This document shows, piece after piece, positions 58,956 through 64,000 of a stretch of 64,000 nucleotides of DNA. The stretch comes from Oxyruncus cristatus (lineage: Eukaryota > Chordata > Aves > Passeriformes > Cotingidae). The notes under the pieces are model-generated. The model saw only the letters and a program-made list of their open reading frames with translations. It searched no databases and had not been told where the DNA came from. The DNA is taken from NCBI GenBank assembly GCA_013399855.1, contig VXAY01004101.1, positions 124,001 through 188,000 of the forward strand, in the 5' to 3' direction. The translations under genes and the position numbers were made by a program. How positions within the stretch are numbered: position 1 is the stretch's first letter; each line of letters starts with the position of its first letter.

Positions 58956-61900
58956 ATGGTTGGCTTTAACATTCCTCCCCTCTCTGCAATACTTTACCTG
59001 GTTGTATTTCTCCTGTAAGCCAGGATAGGGATTTGAACATGCACTGCCTTTTCCAATTTCAGGACACTTACTTAAAATATCCAGAAATAATTGCTGGTGA
59101 TCATTCACTTTCTGTTCAAACTCCTTCTCCCTGCTGATATAGTTACTGCTATTTTTAGCTTTAAAATGCTAAATATATAGTGCTTAGCTGGGCGTTTTCT
59201 GTTTCCTACCAACAAATATAACGATTGGGATTACAAGGCAATTTAGTGTTTACTGGGTTTCACATTACTTTTAAATTTGAAAACATTTCCTTCTTCTCTC
59301 TCATGTTAGCATTCACTATGGAGCTTCCTGGGCTGGAGTTAAATGAAAGTGATGATAAGTAAAATAAAGTGATGTTTGCCAGCAGATGTGTGAGTGGCAG
59401 GACAGAAGCCTCAGTGGTGCTCCTTAGCAGATGGTCCTGGAGAATTATCGACTCCATTCAGGTGAAGTTTCTCCTTTCTCCCTACACCAGTTACTGGAGT
59501 TAGATGGTGTTTGCACTGTGGTACTGGAGGTCCCCAACAAACACACAGGGACTGGGGAGATGGTTCTAATGGAGATGCTCCTGGAGGGTCACAAGGCAGC
59601 AGGCTCCAGGTTTGGGGGTGCTGACAGGATTTGGCCGGTTTCAGGAGAGCAGAGGGTGGAGAGGCGCTGTAGGATTCTGCCTTTGGGAGCTAATTAACCT
59701 CTGTGGTGCAAGATCCCTCTTTGAGGAGGCAGATAAGGATATAGAGGGGAAATTAGCTGTTAATAGGAGCATGGTTGGAGATAAGCACAGGGAAAAAAAC
59801 CACAGAGCTCTGCAAGCCCAGCTGGAGGTTTGGGCAAGGTTGTGTTTTGCAAAGGCAAGCGCAGGCCCAGCTGGTGGAGGAGCGTGTTTATAAATTTGGC
59901 TTCCAGGACTGATTCACGTGAACCTGCCGTGGTCAAGAGATGGCTCTGCTCAGCAGCAGAGTTGGGGTTACTTCTTCCATCTGAGGAGCAACATATGGGA
60001 TACAAGAGCCCTGGTCCTAAAAGAGCTAGGTGTTGGCACCTCAGGTTAGAGTGGCCTGTGTGGGGTGAGGTGGCAAGACTTCCTGAGCTGCCTGAGCAGG
60101 TAAACATGGTTGTTGGTTTAAAAGTTGTTCCTGTCATCTTTGCCAGAGGGGGAACTTCATTTCCTCTCTTGTCACCTACCTTTCTGCCTTCCCTTGGTGT
60201 TAGTGCTTTGTCATGTGAATCTTTCTACCAGGTGTTGGTAACACCCTTGCACCAGGTTTGTTCCTGCAAATCTGTCATAACAGGCAGGCAACTGGTCCAT
60301 TTCCTTCATTGTTTTTGTTCTTAACATCCCAGCTCCATGGCTGTTCCCCTTCATCCTCCCTTCATGCTGGTTCAATCCCTTCCAAGTTGTTCAGTCTGTC
60401 TGATGATGATGCTCGCAACATTGGGGTGGCTTCTACTGATATGGTGGCCATCCACAGCGCACAAAACTTTAATCTCTCACTTACAATATGATTGCACCCT
60501 TGATTTCTTTCTGTTCTTCTTCTATTAGTTATAGATGGAAAGGGCCTCAGGAAAGTTGCTGAGTTATCTGCGCCTTCGTGTAGTGCAGAGTCCTCTTAAG
60601 TCCTCACCAATGCTCCTAGTCTGCTGGGATGTTCATTGGCAAGGATGGCACTGCTTCTTTACAGGTGGCTCCATAATTATCTGTCCCTGGAAATTTAAGC
60701 TTAATTACATTTTATGTACGGCTCTAGAAAGGCAGGAATGGTGTCTCTTGAAGGACATTCTTCTGTCATCCAGAAAGATTTGGTTTTTTGCTGAAGAGTT
60801 CTCTGGACAGCATGGTTCACCTTTCAGGTTGGGTTGAACAGCCATGGTCAGCAACGCTTCTCCTCTCATTGTCTGTTTTCCTGCCATTTCCTCTTCTGTC
60901 TCCAGCTAAATGTGCTTTGTCCTTCTTTTCTCATGTTTAAAAACTGCAGAGAATCTTGCTTAGCTTTGATGAACCATGTCGCTGGCACTCACTTTTTTCC
61001 CCATCGTCCTTACAGAGTGAGTGGCAAGTCGTCTCCAGCTGGCTTGTCCGAAAGTCCTTCAGCTGCTGCATCAACATTTGCTCTCCCAAAGCACTGATCT
61101 TCTTGTAGCAGTGTGACAAGGGTGGACTTCTGAAGAACCTCTCCTGCTGCAGGTCGGTGCTGTGGCGAGAGGGGCACTTCCCCCACTGCCCCTAAGAGCA
61201 TGTTATATTCTGTTCATGTCTCAGCAGCTGTCCCCGAACCAGGGACATTTTTGGAGCCAATGAATGGAAAAGCAAATTGTTGCATGACTGTATGGGAGCT
61301 CTAAATCCAGTTATTAGATTGCCATAATCTGGAGAAAGAAAGGAAAATAAACCACAAACCTTGAAATAGCCTCCTCTCGCTGACTGATCGTAGCTTTGTT
61401 GTAGTCCCTTGGGTCAACATTCACCAAAGATGTTTCTTGACCTCCAAGTGTTTGAAGAGGCTTATACTGGGAAGGACAAGCTGCTCTGCTGAGTGTAAAG
61501 GTGCAGTCTGACTCACACGTCCCAGAAGACCGGATCTGGAGTAATTTCCGTGTAGCATCCCTTGGTGCTGGGAGTGAGAGAGAGTTGGTCACATCCCAAG
61601 GTAGGTGTTTCAGGCAGTTTTGAAGGAATTACTCCCTGGAGAACCCTCTCTGTCTGCCTTGACTGCACAGGGAGTTGCAGAGAGATAATTAGATTTCAGA
61701 TGTAGTCTCCCCTAAATGAGGAACAGAACAGAAGCTGCAGTGGATTGCTGTGGGTTTGCTTTTGAAGACTTTGGCCTCTTTCTGTTGGTAAAAATTAGAA
61801 ACTGGGAATTTTACAGAGCCTTCTTGAATTTGGTCCAGAAACACCAGCTTTGCTGTTCTCTAGGAAAGGAAACCCCCATCTTACAGTTTTCTTCCCTCTT

Positions 61901-62180
61901 CCTCAAAAGAAAAACAAAACGTTTTCCGGTTAATGTCCCACTGGCATCTGGGTTTATGTGCTTGAAGAGCAGGACACTAATCCCAGAGGAACCAGACGCT
62001 GGCTGGAGAGCTGGGTGTTGTTGCCGAATAGGTGTTTTCCCTATCAGGACGGCTGCAGGCTGGCAGAGAAGAGTCACCTGGCGGTATCCAGGCTCCCGGT
62101 GCACAGAGCCGCTGCTAATCTGCAGACGAATGTGTTCCAACAGGAAAAATAAATCTTGCCCGTACCTGTGCTCGTTTGCT
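58956..62180. other. Intergenic stretch, no gene recognised
   Basis: No exon or repeat family was recognised. From 61716 an ATG-started frame stays open for 276 codons into the CpG-rich block, the longest open frame in the window; its product resembles no family and becomes Arg/Cys-rich where the DNA is GC-rich, so I treat it as chance. An overlapping minus-strand frame is also open at 61811-62194. Confidence 0.5.
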
Positions 62181-62189
62181 CCTGCCGGA

Positions 62190-62660
62190 GCCAATTCGCA
62201 GCGCCGCGCCTGGCCCGGGGCTGCTTGGAGGCAGCGCCCAAGCCAACGTCACTCCTCGGGTCGGAGGCTCTTGTGCAAGCGGAGTGCAGCCAGGGGGGTC
62301 CGCGTGTGCGTGTCAAGGCTCCAGGATAAAGCGACAGCCCCCACCTGGTTTTGCAATGTGATCTCTCCCCGCTCACACGTTCGTCAGCGCTCCCTCACCT
62401 GCCCGGTCGCGCCCGCAGCGCTCTTTGCTAATCGCTGCTCCCCAGCTCTCCTCGCAGACGTGCAATTCGCAGCCGCCTCGGTGGTTGTTTGCCTCCTGGG
62501 TGTTTGCAGGCGTGCTTGTGGATTCTGTCAAAACTTGGCATTTTAGCGCAAATTGCTTGTTGGTGTCACCGTCACGCGCACGTGTCACGGCCCCGGCGCG
62601 GGTTTGGTGACCACGCACATGGCACCGGGAGGGAGCGCGCAAAGCAAACCCACGCTGCGC
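62190..62660. promoter_or_regulatory. CpG-rich block, possible promoter of the next gene
   Basis: CpG is frequent over about 470 bases (for example attcgcagcgccgcgcctgg, ggtcgcgcccgcagcgctct and cacggccccggcgcgggttt), while flanking DNA is CpG-poor. In mammals ZNF148 lies downstream of SNX4 in the same orientation, and its promoter is a CpG island with non-coding first exons. That makes ZNF148 a reasonable candidate here, from gene order only. No TATA box, start codon or zinc-finger coding sequence supports it, and the transcription direction is unknown. Confidence 0.5.
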
Positions 62661-62732
62661 GCCTCCTTCAAACAAGTGCCTTTTGATCCAGCAGGCTTCC
62701 GCGGAGAAACCCAGATACAGACTAAACAGAGC

Positions 62733-62733
<1 letters not shown>

Positions 62734-62769
<36 letters not shown>
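62734..62769. repeat. 36-base A homopolymer with purine-rich tail
   Basis: A run of 36 A is followed by about 70 bases of A/G-rich sequence (agagaaagattt, gaaaaagaaagagaaaagaa). It lies just after the CpG-rich block. I see no flanking target-site duplication or retrocopy in front of it. The exact length is uncertain in any assembly. Confidence 0.9.
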
Positions 62770-62775
<6 letters not shown>

Positions 62776-62844
62776 GATTTAAGGCATGCTTTTTGCAGGG
62801 GAAAAAGAAAGAGAAAAGAAAGCAAAAAAGAAAACCAAAAGAGC

Positions 62845-64000
62845 CATCTAAAACCCCAGAGAAGCCACAAAACGCACACTACGTGTTGGCCTTGCCTTGC
62901 AGGCTGATACACTGTCTTTGCTCTGACAATGAAAACAAAATCCTTCAGCTCAAGTTTTTCCTACTGGACAGTGTCTGTGGAAGAAACTATTTCCGTTTGT
63001 GGACCTGGAGAATTAAAATCTTCTTTGCTTATGGCTAACCTGTCAGAGAAGAGGCAGATCTTGGCCATCATGCTTCTGTCCCCATCCAAACTTCCTCAAA
63101 GATGGAGAAGACTGATCTGAGTTTTTCTGTCATACGCAGCTCCAGATGCAAAGTTTTGTTCTAGCTCCTCTGACAGGCTTTTTGGATTTCCCACTTGGCT
63201 GGGGACCATCTCTGACAGGATCTTCAGGAGCAGAGCCTGGACTTGTACCTCTTGTTTAGAAAAAAAACAAACAAAACACCCCAGGGCAGAGAGTGTGCAG
63301 TCAAGGTGCTCTGCTCTCCTGCAGCCTCTTCTGTGTTGACTTTTTCCAGCTGAGTGGGAGATGATGCTTCCCTTCCTCTTCTTGCATAACCTCAGCTACT
63401 GTCAAGCCCTCATTTTCTTTGTTTTTTGATTGTTTGGATTTTTCCTCCTATTATTTGATAATTATCTGCTTTTTCCTTGGGACATGTTCTTTTGCTCATC
63501 CTTGATAATGATCTCATTCTTTTTAGAGCCGTAAAAGGAGTCAAACTGTGGGTGAGTCTGTGCCATCCTGGCTGTGGCACTGGTGGTGTGGATGCAGCCA
63601 TAAATCCTAAGTCTCAGAAGGAGCTCGTTTAGTGACAGCCCCGCACCCGTGGGTCTGCTTGATGCAAATGATTAGTGATGTATTGCCAGGCTGGGCTGCC
63701 AACATGTACGTTAGGGGCAGATGATTGGAAACTGCTGCAGAAAGACAAGGATGTGACAGTTTGCCACCTCCACTTTGGGTGTCTGCAGCACATGAAAGGC
63801 TGGTGGGGCTGCGGCACAGCTGTTGTTTGCTGTATCCTTGCTATTTGTATTCTTTGATAATTGCAAAGCCAGGGAATATTAGAAGGGATTTAGTATAAAA
63901 CCGAGCTACAAGTTAGTGTGCTTAGTGGTGTGACAGAGGGCAGTATCTTCTCTCAGCTTTCCCTGGTTGGAAAAAGTTCCAAGGGGAGAAATCTGTGTTG
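62845..64000. other. Right-end stretch, no gene recognised
   Basis: Mixed-composition DNA with only short open frames on both strands. No exon, repeat family or RNA gene is supported. If the CpG block at 62190 is a promoter reading rightward, this would be first-intron or 5' untranslated sequence. Confidence 0.45.

Noticed and set aside
62553..63038. 161-codon plus-strand frame with poly-Lys
   Set aside because: The lysine run is the 36-base A homopolymer; the frame has no other protein-like character.

Overview
The window is vertebrate nuclear DNA, most likely from a bird. One spliced gene of vertebrate structure with GT-AG introns occupies the middle. The only dispersed repeats I recognise are chicken-repeat-1 (CR1) LINE fragments. 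A GC-rich promoter is interrupted by a run of N, a common assembly defect in avian CpG islands. A turtle or crocodilian is the main alternative, because CR1 is also abundant there. There are no prokaryotic operons, CRISPR arrays or phage features.

Layout. Positions 1-19790 hold no gene I can name. They contain a few exon-like segments, an AT/CA microsatellite and two diverged copies of a short segment (17376-17505 and 19792-20000). The second copy carries a 37-residue, strongly charged open tail ending in TAG, with an AATAAA beside it. Positions 20003-20660 are a CpG island interrupted by 275 N; this should hold the promoter and first exon of the main gene. Positions 21339-52124 hold exons 2-14 of sorting nexin 4 (SNX4) on the + strand. 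I placed every boundary with a GT donor, an AG acceptor and an unbroken reading phase. The exons total 1209 bases, or 402 codons plus stop. They encode the PX domain and the complete C-terminal BAR-type region. Tandem polyadenylation signals follow at 52223 and 52239.

Positions 52245-62180 are intergenic, with an old CR1 body fragment, a younger CR1 3' end, a purine-rich tract and a microsatellite. Positions 62190-62660 form a second CpG-rich block that could be the promoter of the next gene. By mammalian gene order (OSBPL11, SNX4, ZNF148 in the same orientation) that gene would be ZNF148, but no ZNF148 coding sequence is visible. The block is followed by a 36-base A tract.

SNX4 is the only gene supported at high confidence. 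Its protein binds phosphatidylinositol 3-phosphate on early endosomes and sorts cargo such as the transferrin receptor into recycling tubules; it also takes part in autophagy. The points most worth checking are a possible alternative terminal exon in SNX4 intron 6, a 76-base intron 3, the unidentified duplicated exon-like segment just upstream of SNX4, and the second CpG block. I found no evidence of a new biological system in the stronger sense.
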